NCBI RefSeq assembly: GCF_030817495.1 | Contig: NZ_JAUSZK010000001.1 | Coordinates: 5,914,001-5,978,000, forward strand | Direction: 5' to 3' | Source of the DNA: Streptomyces sp. V3I7 | Lineage (GTDB): Bacteria > Actinomycetota > Actinomycetes > Streptomycetales > Streptomycetaceae | Length of the DNA stretch: 64,000 bases | Shown: piece after piece, positions 41,271-49,064 of the stretch | Numbering within the stretch: the first letter of the stretch is position 1 | Layout of the letters: each line of letters opens with the position of its first letter | The notes under the pieces: generated by a model | The model's database searches: none | What the model was told of the DNA's origin: nothing | What the model saw: only the letters and a program-made list of their open reading frames with translations | Program-made: the position numbers and the translations under genes

Positions 41271-42674
41271 GTGGCTGCACTGTCCTTCCTGGACCGCGAG
41301 CACACGGTTGCCCGGCCCGGCTACAGTCGTTGGCTGATACCACCCGCTGCGCTCGCCATCCATCTCTGCATCGGCCAGGTCTACGCCACCAGCGTCTACA
41401 AGACCGCGCTGGTCCAGGACTTCGGCACGACGCTCACCTCGATCGGTGTCATCTTCTCCATCGCCATCGTCATGCTCGGCGTCTCGGCGGCGGTCATGGG
41501 CACCTGGGTCGACAAGGTCGGCCCGCGCAAGGCGATGTTCACCGCCGCCTGCTGCTGGTCCGCCGGATTCCTCATCGGCGCCCTCGGCATCGCCACCGAC
41601 CAACTGTGGCTCGTCTACGTCGGCTACGGCTTCATCGGCGGCATCGGACTCGGCATCGGCTACATCTCCCCGGTCTCCACGCTCATCAAGTGGTTCCCCG
41701 ACCGGCCGGGCCTGGCCACCGGCATGGCCATCATGGGCTTCGGCGGCGGCGCCCTCGTCGCCTCCCCGCTCTCCCGTGAGCTGCTCGCCTTCTACGACGG
41801 CCACGGCGACACGGCGGCGGTCGCCTCCGGCGGCGCGGTCGCCAAGCTGTTCGTGACCCTGGGAGTCGTCTACTTCCTGGTCATGATGCTGGGCGTCTTC
41901 ACCGTCCGCGTCCCGGCCCCCGGCTGGCGGCCGGACGGTTTCGACCCGGCGCAGCTGAAGGCCAAGCCGATGGTGACCACCGCGCACGTCTCCGCCGCCA
42001 ACGCCATCAGGACACCGCAGTTCTGGCTGCTGTGGACGGCGCTGTTCTGCAACGTCACCGCGGGCATCGGCATCCTGGAGCAGGCCGCCCCGATGATCCA
42101 GGACTTCTTCCGCAAGGGGGAGACGTCGAGCGTGACCGTGGCCGCCGCGGCCGGGTTCGTGGGCCTGCTGTCGATCTTCAACATGACCGGCCGCTTCGCC
42201 TGGTCCTCCGCCTCGGACTTCATCGGCCGCAAGCCGATCTACGTGGTCTACCTCGGTGTCGGCATGGTCCTCTACACCCTGCTCGCCCTGGTCGGGTCCA
42301 CGTCCACGGCCCTGTTCGTCCTCCTGGCCGCCGTCATCATCTCCTTCTACGGCGGCGGTTTCGCGACGGCTCCCGCCTATCTGCGGGACCTGTTCGGGAC
42401 GTACCAGGTCGGTGCCATCCACGGCCGGCTGCTCACCGCGTGGTCCATGGCGGGCGTCGTCGGACCGCTGATCATCAACGGCATCCTCGACGCGCGGGGC
42501 ACCCCCGGCGAGCTGACCGCGAGCGACTACCGGCCGGCGCTGTTCACCATGGTCGGTGTCCTGGCGGTCGGCTTCGTCGCGAACCTGCTCGTCCGGCCCG
42601 TCGCCGCCCGCTGGCACGAACCGGCCGGGACGCCGCAGACCAGCGCGGCCGCGCAGGCCGCCGCCCCCAACTGA
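41271..42674 (+). CDS. OFA family MFS transporter (oxalate/formate antiporter-like)
   Basis: A 467-aa twelve-helix major facilitator of the oxalate:formate antiporter family. Typical features: YSRWLIPPAALAIHLCIGQVYATSVYK in helix 1, GTWVDKVGPRKAMF in the loop 2-3 motif, and GYISPVSTLIKWFPDRPGLATGMAIMGFGGGALV in helices 4-5. ASDFIGRKPIY lies in loop 8-9 and GTYQVGAIHGRLLTAWSMAGVVGP near 400. The GTG start has a perfect AAGGAGG at six bases. Next to it are its small subunit gene and formate dehydrogenase, so formate or oxalate import is the likely task (inference; oxalate-degrading genes are absent here). Confidence 0.9.
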   Translation: MAALSFLDREHTVARPGYSRWLIPPAALAIHLCIGQVYATSVYKTALVQDFGTTLTSIGVIFSIAIVMLGVSAAVMGTWVDKVGPRKAMFTAACCWSAGFLIGALGIATDQLWLVYVGYGFIGGIGLGIGYISPVSTLIKWFPDRPGLATGMAIMGFGGGALVASPLSRELLAFYDGHGDTAAVASGGAVAKLFVTLGVVYFLVMMLGVFTVRVPAPGWRPDGFDPAQLKAKPMVTTAHVSAANAIRTPQFWLLWTALFCNVTAGIGILEQAAPMIQDFFRKGETSSVTVAAAAGFVGLLSIFNMTGRFAWSSASDFIGRKPIYVVYLGVGMVLYTLLALVGSTSTALFVLLAAVIISFYGGGFATAPAYLRDLFGTYQVGAIHGRLLTAWSMAGVVGPLIINGILDARGTPGELTASDYRPALFTMVGVLAVGFVANLLVRPVAARWHEPAGTPQTSAAAQAAAPN

Positions 42675-42745
42675 GCGGCAAGCCACAACTGGCCACCACC
42701 CGCAACTCGCGACCGCCCGCAAAAGGGAGGGAAGGAGCGACCGTC

Positions 42746-42880
42746 ATGTCGCAGAGCGCCACCAAGGCATCCGGCGGCCACACCGCGAGGATCGCCATCT
42801 CGTGGCTGATCGTCGGAGTACCGCTGGTGTACGGCGTCGTGCAGGCCGTCAACTCCAGCCTGCCGCTGTTCACCCGCTGA
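42746..42880 (+). CDS. MFS transporter small subunit (OFA-associated)
   Basis: A 44-residue single-pass membrane protein: HTARIAISWLIVGVPLVYGVVQAVNSS forms the one hydrophobic helix. It matches the small subunits annotated beside OFA-family carriers in many bacteria. GAAGGAG precedes the ATG at 42746. It lies 71 bp after the carrier gene and before fdsG on the same strand. Its exact job (stability or gating of the carrier) is not established. Confidence 0.8.
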   Translation: MSQSATKASGGHTARIAISWLIVGVPLVYGVVQAVNSSLPLFTR

Positions 42881-42976
42881 AACCGGCCCGCCCGTCCCCC
42901 GTCCCCTTCAGGCGCGGGGCGGGCCCGCTGCCATTTCCGGAAGTACGAGCAACAAGCAACCCCTGCGGAGCGGCTC

Positions 42977-43450
42977 ATGAACCGAACGGAAATGAATCTG
43001 CCCGAACTCGTCCGGTGCGTCGTCGACGCCCACCGGCAGGAACCGGGACCCCTCCTGGTGGTTCTCCAGGACATCCAGGACCGGCTCGGTTACATCGATC
43101 CCGACGTCGTCCCGCTCGTGGCCGCGGAGTTGAACCTGTCCCGCGCCGACGTGCACGGCGTCGTCACCTTCTACCGGGACTTCCGCTCCAGGCCGCCGGG
43201 CAGGACGACCGTACGGGTGTGCCGCGCGGAGGCCTGCAGGTCGGTCGGCGCGGAGGACCTGCTCGCCGGTCTGGAGCAGACCCTCGGCGTCCGGGCCGGA
43301 CAGACCACGCCCGACGGCTCGGTGACCCTTGACCAGGTGTTCTGCCTGGGCAACTGCGCGCTGGGACCCGCGGCCCAGGTCAACGGCCGGCTGTACGGGC
43401 GTCTCGACCGGGACCGGCTGGCCGGCATGGTGCAGCGGGAGGCGTCATGA
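42977..43450 (+). CDS. fdsG: NAD-dependent formate dehydrogenase gamma subunit, NuoE-like
   Basis: A 157-aa thioredoxin-like [2Fe-2S] subunit. The N-terminal helices QEPGPLLVVLQDIQDRLGYI precede the cluster ligands CRAEACRS (near residue 82) and FCLGNCALGP (near 122), the four cysteines of NuoE/HoxE/FdsG. It passes electrons within the diaphorase module with FdsB. GGAG precedes the ATG and the gene overlaps fdsB by ATGA. Placed with fdsB, fdsA and fdsD, so assignment to formate dehydrogenase rather than to complex I is firm. Confidence 0.94.
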   Translation: MNRTEMNLPELVRCVVDAHRQEPGPLLVVLQDIQDRLGYIDPDVVPLVAAELNLSRADVHGVVTFYRDFRSRPPGRTTVRVCRAEACRSVGAEDLLAGLEQTLGVRAGQTTPDGSVTLDQVFCLGNCALGPAAQVNGRLYGRLDRDRLAGMVQREAS

Positions 43451-45000
43451 CCACGGTCTACGTGCCGCGGGACTCCGCGGCGACATCCGTCGGCGCCGAC
43501 GAGGTCGCCGAGGCCCTGCTGCGCGAGGCGCCGGCCACCGGCCGGGAGATCGAGGTGGTGCGCAACGGATCGCGCGGCATGCTCTGGCTGGAGCCCCTGG
43601 TGGAGGTCGTCACCGAGCGCGGCAGGATCGGCTACGGGCCCGTGTCGCCCGACGACGTCGCCGGCCTCGTCGCCGCCGGCATGCTCGAGGGCGAGCCCGA
43701 ACACGCCCTGTACCAGGGTCCGGTGGACGAACTGCCCTGGATGCGCGACCAGCAGCGGCTGTGCCTCGCCCGCGTCGGCCTCACCGACCCGCTGTCCCCC
43801 GAGGACTACCTCGCCCACGGCGGCCTCGCGGGCCTGCGCCGGGCCCTCGCACTCGACCCGTCCGACGTGGTCACCGAGGTCATGGACTCAGGACTGCGCG
43901 GCCGCGGCGGCGCCGGGTTCCCGGCCGGTATCAAGTGGCGCACCGTCGCCGGCACCGACGAGGACGTGAAGTACGTCTGCTGCAACGCCGACGAGGGCGA
44001 CAGCGGCACCTTCGCCGACCGGATGGTCATGGAGGGCGACCCGTTCGTCCTCATCGAGGGCATGACCATCGCCGCGTACGCCGTCGGCGCCCACGAGGGC
44101 TACCTCTACCTCCGCTCCGAATACCCCGACGCCGCCCAGGTGTTGCACCAGGCGATCGGCATCGCACGCGAGCGCGGCTGGCTCGGCGAGGACGTCCTCG
44201 GCTCCGGCTTCCGCTTCGACCTCCATCTGCGGATCGGCGCCGGGGCGTACATCTGCGGCGAGGAGACCTCCATGCTGGAGAGCCTGGAGGGCAAGCGCGG
44301 CATGGTGCGCGCCAAGCCGCCGATCCCGGCCCTCACCGGTCTGTTCGGCAAACCGACCGTCGTCAACAACGTCCTGACCCTCGCCAGCGTGCCGGCCATC
44401 CTCACCGACGGCGGCAAGGCGTACGCCGACCTGGGCGTCGACCGCTCGCGCGGCACCCAGGTGTTCCAGCTCGCCGGGAACATCGCGCGCGGCGGCGTCT
44501 TCGAGACCGCGTTCGGCATCAGCCTGGCCGACCTGGTCCACGGCTACGGTGGCGGCACCCGCTCGGGCAGGCCCCTGCGCGCCGTCCAGGTCGGCGGCCC
44601 GCTGGGCCCGTACCTGCCGGCCTCCCAGCTCGAACTGCCCACCGACTACGAGGCGTTCGACGCGGCCGGGGCGATGCTGGGGCACGGCGGGATCGTCGTC
44701 TTCGACGACACCGTGGACATGGCCGGCATGGCGCGCTACGCGATGGCGTTCTGCGCCGAGGAGTCCTGCGGCAAGTGCACTCCCTGCCGGATCGGCTCCG
44801 TCCGCGGGGTCGAGGCGATCGACCGCATCACCGCCGGGGAGGACCCCGAGGCCAACCTCGGCCTGCTGAACGACCTGTGCGAGCTGATGACCGACGGCTC
44901 GCTGTGCGCGATGGGAGGACTGACGCCCAACCCGGTGCGGAGCGCGCTGCTGCACTTCCCGGAGGACTTCACCGCTCGACGCGAGGAGGCGGCACAATGA
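43447..45000 (+). CDS. fdsB: NAD-dependent formate dehydrogenase beta subunit, NuoF-like
   Basis: A 517-aa FMN- and NAD-binding diaphorase subunit. An N-terminal thioredoxin-like domain of about 110 residues is fused ahead, as in FdsB/HoxF. The NADH site GLRGRGGAGFPAGIKW is near residue 145, and FMN contacts are CNADEGDSGTFADRMVMEGDP near 180. The C-terminal [4Fe-4S] motif is ESCGKCTPCRIG near 440. It reduces NAD+ with electrons from formate. ATGA junctions on both sides indicate tight translational coupling. Confidence 0.95.
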   Translation: MTTVYVPRDSAATSVGADEVAEALLREAPATGREIEVVRNGSRGMLWLEPLVEVVTERGRIGYGPVSPDDVAGLVAAGMLEGEPEHALYQGPVDELPWMRDQQRLCLARVGLTDPLSPEDYLAHGGLAGLRRALALDPSDVVTEVMDSGLRGRGGAGFPAGIKWRTVAGTDEDVKYVCCNADEGDSGTFADRMVMEGDPFVLIEGMTIAAYAVGAHEGYLYLRSEYPDAAQVLHQAIGIARERGWLGEDVLGSGFRFDLHLRIGAGAYICGEETSMLESLEGKRGMVRAKPPIPALTGLFGKPTVVNNVLTLASVPAILTDGGKAYADLGVDRSRGTQVFQLAGNIARGGVFETAFGISLADLVHGYGGGTRSGRPLRAVQVGGPLGPYLPASQLELPTDYEAFDAAGAMLGHGGIVVFDDTVDMAGMARYAMAFCAEESCGKCTPCRIGSVRGVEAIDRITAGEDPEANLGLLNDLCELMTDGSLCAMGGLTPNPVRSALLHFPEDFTARREEAAQ

Positions 45001-47798
45001 CCCGGTTCAAGGAACCCGACCTCGGCACGCCCGGCCTGCCCGGTGCGGCTACCGTCACGGTGGAGATCGACGGGCAGCCGGTGGCGGTGCCGGAAGGCAC
45101 CTCGGTGATGCGCGCCGCCGCCCTGTCCGGCACCGACATCCCGAAACTGTGCGCCACCGACAGCCTTGAGGCGTTCGGCTCCTGCCGGCTCTGCCTGGTG
45201 GAGATCGACGGCCGCAAGGGCACCCCGGCCTCCTGCACCACCCCGGTGACCGAGGGGATGAAGGTCCGCACCCAGACACCGCGCCTCCACAAGCTGCGCC
45301 AGGGCGTCATGGAGCTGTACATCTCCGACCACCCTCTGGACTGCCTGACCTGCCCCGCCAACGGCGACTGCGAACTCCAGGACATGGCGGGCGTCGTCGG
45401 ACTGCGTCAGGTGCGCTACGGCTACGAGGGCGAGAACCACCTCGACCTGGAGACCGATCACAGCAACCCCTACTTCGACTTCGACGCGTCCAAGTGCATC
45501 GCCTGCTCCCGGTGCGTGCGCGCCTGCGGCGAGATCCAGGGCACCTTCGCGCTCACCATCGAGGGCCGCGGCTTCGAGTCCAAGGTCTCCGCCGGGGCGG
45601 GCGAGTCGTTCCTGGACTCCGAGTGCGTCTCCTGCGGTGCCTGCGTCCAGGCCTGCCCGACCTCCACCCTCCAGGAGAAGTCGGTGGTGCAGCTGGGCAT
45701 GCCGACCCGCAGCGTCCAGACCACGTGCGCGTACTGCGGCGTGGGCTGCACCTTCAACGCCGAACTGCGCGGCGACGAACTGGTCCGCATGGTGCCCGCC
45801 AAGGACGGCGGCGCCAACGAGGGCCACTCGTGCGTCAAGGGGCGCTTCGCGTTCGGCTACGCCACCCACCCCGATCGCGTCCTCAAGCCCATGGTGCGGG
45901 AGAACATCACCGACCCGTGGCGCGAGGTCGAGTGGGACGAGGCGATCCGCACCGTCGCCACGCGCATGCGCGACATCCAGCAGCGGTACGGCGCGGGCTC
46001 GATCGGCGCCATCTCCTCCTCGCGCTGCACCAACGAGGAGGTCTTCGTCGTCCAGAAGATGGTGCGCGCGGCCTTCGGCAACAACAACGTCGACACCTGC
46101 GCCCGCGTCTGCCACTCACCCACGGGCTACGGGCTCAAGCAGACCTTCGGTGAGTCCGCCGGCACCCAGGACTTCCGCTCGGTCGCGGACGCCGACGTGA
46201 TCGTGCTCATCGGCGCCAACCCCACCGACGGACACCCCGTGTTCGCCTCCCGGATGAAGCGCCGGCTGCGCGAGGGCGCCCAGCTGGTCGTCATCGACCC
46301 GCGCCGCATCGACCTCGTCCGCTCACCCCACGTCGAGGCCGCCCACCACCTCCAGCTGCGCCCGAGCACCAACGTGGCCGTCATCAACGCCATGGCCCAC
46401 GTGGTGGTCACCGAGGGCATGGTCGACAAGGCCTTCGTCGCCTCCCGCTGCGAAGGGTTCGACGAATGGGCCGAGTTCGTCGCCCGCCCCGAGAACAGCC
46501 CCGAGGCCACCGAACCGGTCACGGGCGTCCCCGCGGGCCAACTCCGGGCCGCGGCACGGCTGTACGCGCAGGCACCCAACGGCGCCATCTACTACGGCCT
46601 CGGCGTCACCGAGCACAGCCAGGGCTCCACCATGGTCATGGGGATGGCCAACCTCGCGATGGCCTGCGGCAACCTCGGCCGCGAGGGCGTCGGCGTCAAC
46701 CCGCTGCGCGGCCAGAACAACGTCCAGGGGTCGTGCGACATGGGCTCCTTCCCGCACGAGTTCAGCGGCTACCGCCATGTCACCGACGACGCCGTACGCA
46801 CCGTCTTCGAGGAGCTGTGGGGCCGGGCCCTCCTCCCCGAACCCGGACTGCGCATCCCCAACATGTTCGACGCCGCGATCGACGGCACCTTCCGCGGGCT
46901 GTTCGTGCACGGCGAGGACATCGCCCAGTCCGACCCCAACCTCCGGCACGTCGCCGCCGCGCTCGGCGCGATGGAACTCGTCGTCGTGCAGGACCTGTTC
47001 CTCAACGAGACGGCCGAGTTCGCGCAGGTCTTCCTGCCCGGCGCCTCCTTCCTGGAGAAGGACGGCACCTTCACCAACGCCGAACGCCGGATCAACCGGG
47101 TGCGCATGCTGATGCCGCCGAAGTCGGGCAGGCACGAGTGGGAGATCGTCTGCGACATCGCCACCGCCATGGGCTACCCGATGGCGTACGACCACCCGAG
47201 CCAGATCATGGAAGAGATCGCCCGGACCACACCGACCTTCAGCGGCGTGACGTACGAACTGCTCGACAAGCTCGGCAGCGTCCAGTGGCCCTGCAACGAA
47301 CAGGCACCCACCGGCACGCCGACCATGCACGTCGACGAATTCGTGCGCGGCAAGGGCAGGTTCATGGTCACCGCATACGTCCCCACCGACGAGCGGACCA
47401 CCTCCCGCTTCCCGCTGATCCTGACCACGGGACGCATCCTCACCCAGTACAACGTCGGCGCGCAGACCCGCCGTACGGACAACGTGGCCTGGCACGCCGA
47501 GGACGTGCTCGAGCTGCACCCGCACGACGCCGAGGTCCGCGGCATCCACGACGGCGACCTCGTGACACTGGCCAGCCGCGTCGGGAGCACCAGCCTGCAC
47601 GCCCGCGTCTCCGACCGCATGCCGCCGGGCGTCGTCTACACCACGTTCCACCATCCGGTGACCGGCGCCAACGTGGTGACCACCGAGAACTCGGACTGGG
47701 CGACCAACTGCCCGGAGTACAAGGTGACGGCTGTACAGGTCGCGCTCGCCCACCCGCTTCAGTCCCCTCAGGGCGACCGGCTCGCGGCGGTGGACTGA
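44997..47798 (+). CDS. fdsA: NAD-dependent formate dehydrogenase alpha subunit, Mo/W-bis-MGD type
   Basis: Catalytic subunit (933 aa): formate to CO2. Domains in order: a [2Fe-2S] ferredoxin-like domain (GSCRLCLVEIDG near residue 62), then a His/Cys cluster site (DHPLDCLTCPANGDC). Two [4Fe-4S] sites follow (CIACSRCVRAC and CVSCGACVQAC), then the molybdopterin domain cluster CAYCGVGC near 244. The metal-ligand cysteine is C372 in ARVCHSP, so this is a cysteine, not selenocysteine, enzyme. NPLRGQNNVQGSCDMG is diagnostic of formate dehydrogenases. The C-terminal molybdopterin-dinucleotide domain ends the protein. Oxygen-tolerant cytosolic FdsABG/FdhAB enzymes share this build. Confidence 0.96.
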   Translation: MTRFKEPDLGTPGLPGAATVTVEIDGQPVAVPEGTSVMRAAALSGTDIPKLCATDSLEAFGSCRLCLVEIDGRKGTPASCTTPVTEGMKVRTQTPRLHKLRQGVMELYISDHPLDCLTCPANGDCELQDMAGVVGLRQVRYGYEGENHLDLETDHSNPYFDFDASKCIACSRCVRACGEIQGTFALTIEGRGFESKVSAGAGESFLDSECVSCGACVQACPTSTLQEKSVVQLGMPTRSVQTTCAYCGVGCTFNAELRGDELVRMVPAKDGGANEGHSCVKGRFAFGYATHPDRVLKPMVRENITDPWREVEWDEAIRTVATRMRDIQQRYGAGSIGAISSSRCTNEEVFVVQKMVRAAFGNNNVDTCARVCHSPTGYGLKQTFGESAGTQDFRSVADADVIVLIGANPTDGHPVFASRMKRRLREGAQLVVIDPRRIDLVRSPHVEAAHHLQLRPSTNVAVINAMAHVVVTEGMVDKAFVASRCEGFDEWAEFVARPENSPEATEPVTGVPAGQLRAAARLYAQAPNGAIYYGLGVTEHSQGSTMVMGMANLAMACGNLGREGVGVNPLRGQNNVQGSCDMGSFPHEFSGYRHVTDDAVRTVFEELWGRALLPEPGLRIPNMFDAAIDGTFRGLFVHGEDIAQSDPNLRHVAAALGAMELVVVQDLFLNETAEFAQVFLPGASFLEKDGTFTNAERRINRVRMLMPPKSGRHEWEIVCDIATAMGYPMAYDHPSQIMEEIARTTPTFSGVTYELLDKLGSVQWPCNEQAPTGTPTMHVDEFVRGKGRFMVTAYVPTDERTTSRFPLILTTGRILTQYNVGAQTRRTDNVAWHAEDVLELHPHDAEVRGIHDGDLVTLASRVGSTSLHARVSDRMPPGVVYTTFHHPVTGANVVTTENSDWATNCPEYKVTAVQVALAHPLQSPQGDRLAAVD

Positions 47799-47799
47799 C

Positions 47800-48018
47800 A
47801 TGGCCGCCACGGGCGTCCCGGCCCAGTACCGGATGGCGAACGACATCGCGAACAACCTCGGTCATCTCCCCGCCGGCGAGATCGCCGAGGCGGTGGCGGG
47901 TCACATCCGCAGGTTCTGGGACCCGCGGATGCAGGCACAGCTGATCGAGCAGGTCGGACAGGCCGGCGCCGACGGCAACCCCGTCGTCGCGGCGGCCGCC
48001 GCGCTGCTGAGGAACTGA
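47800..48018 (+). CDS. fdsD: formate dehydrogenase delta subunit
   Basis: A 72-residue helical protein with RMANDIANNLGHLPAGEIAEAVAGHIRRFWDPRM, matching the FdsD family (PF11390-type), which is needed for assembly or stability of the NAD-dependent enzyme. It starts one base after the fdsA stop. The third accessory gene often found with these operons, fdsC/fdhD (sulfurtransferase), is not present in the window. Confidence 0.92.
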   Translation: MAATGVPAQYRMANDIANNLGHLPAGEIAEAVAGHIRRFWDPRMQAQLIEQVGQAGADGNPVVAAAAALLRN

Positions 48019-48027
48019 GCGAGCGAA

Positions 48028-48071
48028 GGCCCGCGCCGCCCCGCCCGGACAGGGGCGGGGCGGCGCGGGCC
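48028..48071. terminator. bidirectional terminator between fds and prk operons
   Basis: A perfect 19-bp G/C stem (48028-48046 with 48053-48071) and a 6-nt loop, exactly between the convergent fdsD and prk genes. There is no long U tract on either side, as is common in Streptomyces. Confidence 0.75.
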
Positions 48072-48085
48072 TGGTGGCGCGGCCG

Positions 48086-49036
48086 TCAGCGGGTGGCCTC
48101 CAACAGGTGATACATCAGCAGCAGTTGGGTGATGGCCAGCGGCTCGCTGCGCTCGCCGCCGTCGAGCCTGCCCAGGGTGTCCGGCGGACCGCCCGCCTCC
48201 ACGCCCAGCTGGGACCAGATCGCCTTCTCCACCACCTGGCTCTCCTCGCGCGGCGCGTAGCCGTGGACGTGCAGCGCGTCGACCGGCCGGCCGTCCTCGT
48301 CCCGGGACAGTTTCAGGTGGATCGCCCGCCGGTCGCCCTTGGACAGCACCCCGTTCAGCTCCGGATGCGGCACGGTCGGCCGCAGCAGCAGCTCCGCCGA
48401 CAGCGGTGTGCCGGGCGGATCGTCGCGGCCCGCGATGGGCGCGAACCGCACGACGAGATCGGCCGCCGCCCGCTGCGGCCGGATGAACTCCTCCGACTCC
48501 GGCTCCCGGCGGGCGAGTTCGCCCCGCACCTGGTCGGCGGTGTACCCACGCTTCCGCGTGTCCCGCCTGATCTTCCACTCCCGGCGGATCTCCTCCGGCG
48601 GGTTGAGATAGACGGTGACGTCGAAGCACGCCCGCATCAGCTTCGTGTGCAGCGGCAGCAGACCCTCGACGATCACGAAGTCACGGGGCTCGATGAGCTC
48701 CGGCCGGGTGAGCTGCCCGGTGTCATGGTCGTACACCGGCTTGAGGATCGGCTGCCCGATGGCGAGCAGCTGCAGATGCTGCTCCATGACCCCGACGTAG
48801 TTGCAGTCCGGGTGCAGCGCGGTGAACGGCAGCCCCTTGCGCTCCTGCCGGTCGTAGCGGTGGTAGTCGTCCACGCAGACCGAGGTGCTGCGCTCCGGCC
48901 CGAGCGCCTCCACCAGCCCCTTGGTGAGGGTGGTCTTGCCCGCCGCGCTGTCGCCCGCGATGGCGAGCATGACCGGCCGCCGTCCCGCCGCCCGCCCCGC
49001 GTCCGCCCGCTGCATCCGCATCATCTTGTACGGCAT
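48086..49036 (-). CDS. prk: phosphoribulokinase
   Basis: ATP + ribulose 5-phosphate to RuBP, the step that commits the cell to the Calvin cycle. The 316-aa protein has Walker A GDSAAGKTT near residue 29, then VCVDDYHRYDRQERK and PVYDHDTG. VIVEGLLPLH follows near 120, and then the segment LNPPEEIRREWKIRRDTRKRGY. These are the phosphoribulokinase signatures and separate it from uridine kinase. GGGGAGGAG precedes the ATG. It is last in the rpe-tkt-prk operon, 28 bp after transketolase. No regulatory cysteine pair of the plant type is obvious. Confidence 0.94.
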   Translation of the reverse strand: MPYKMMRMQRADAGRAAGRRPVMLAIAGDSAAGKTTLTKGLVEALGPERSTSVCVDDYHRYDRQERKGLPFTALHPDCNYVGVMEQHLQLLAIGQPILKPVYDHDTGQLTRPELIEPRDFVIVEGLLPLHTKLMRACFDVTVYLNPPEEIRREWKIRRDTRKRGYTADQVRGELARREPESEEFIRPQRAAADLVVRFAPIAGRDDPPGTPLSAELLLRPTVPHPELNGVLSKGDRRAIHLKLSRDEDGRPVDALHVHGYAPREESQVVEKAIWSQLGVEAGGPPDTLGRLDGGERSEPLAITQLLLMYHLLEATR

Positions 49037-49064
49037 CTCGCTCCTCCCCGGCGCCTCGACGCCG

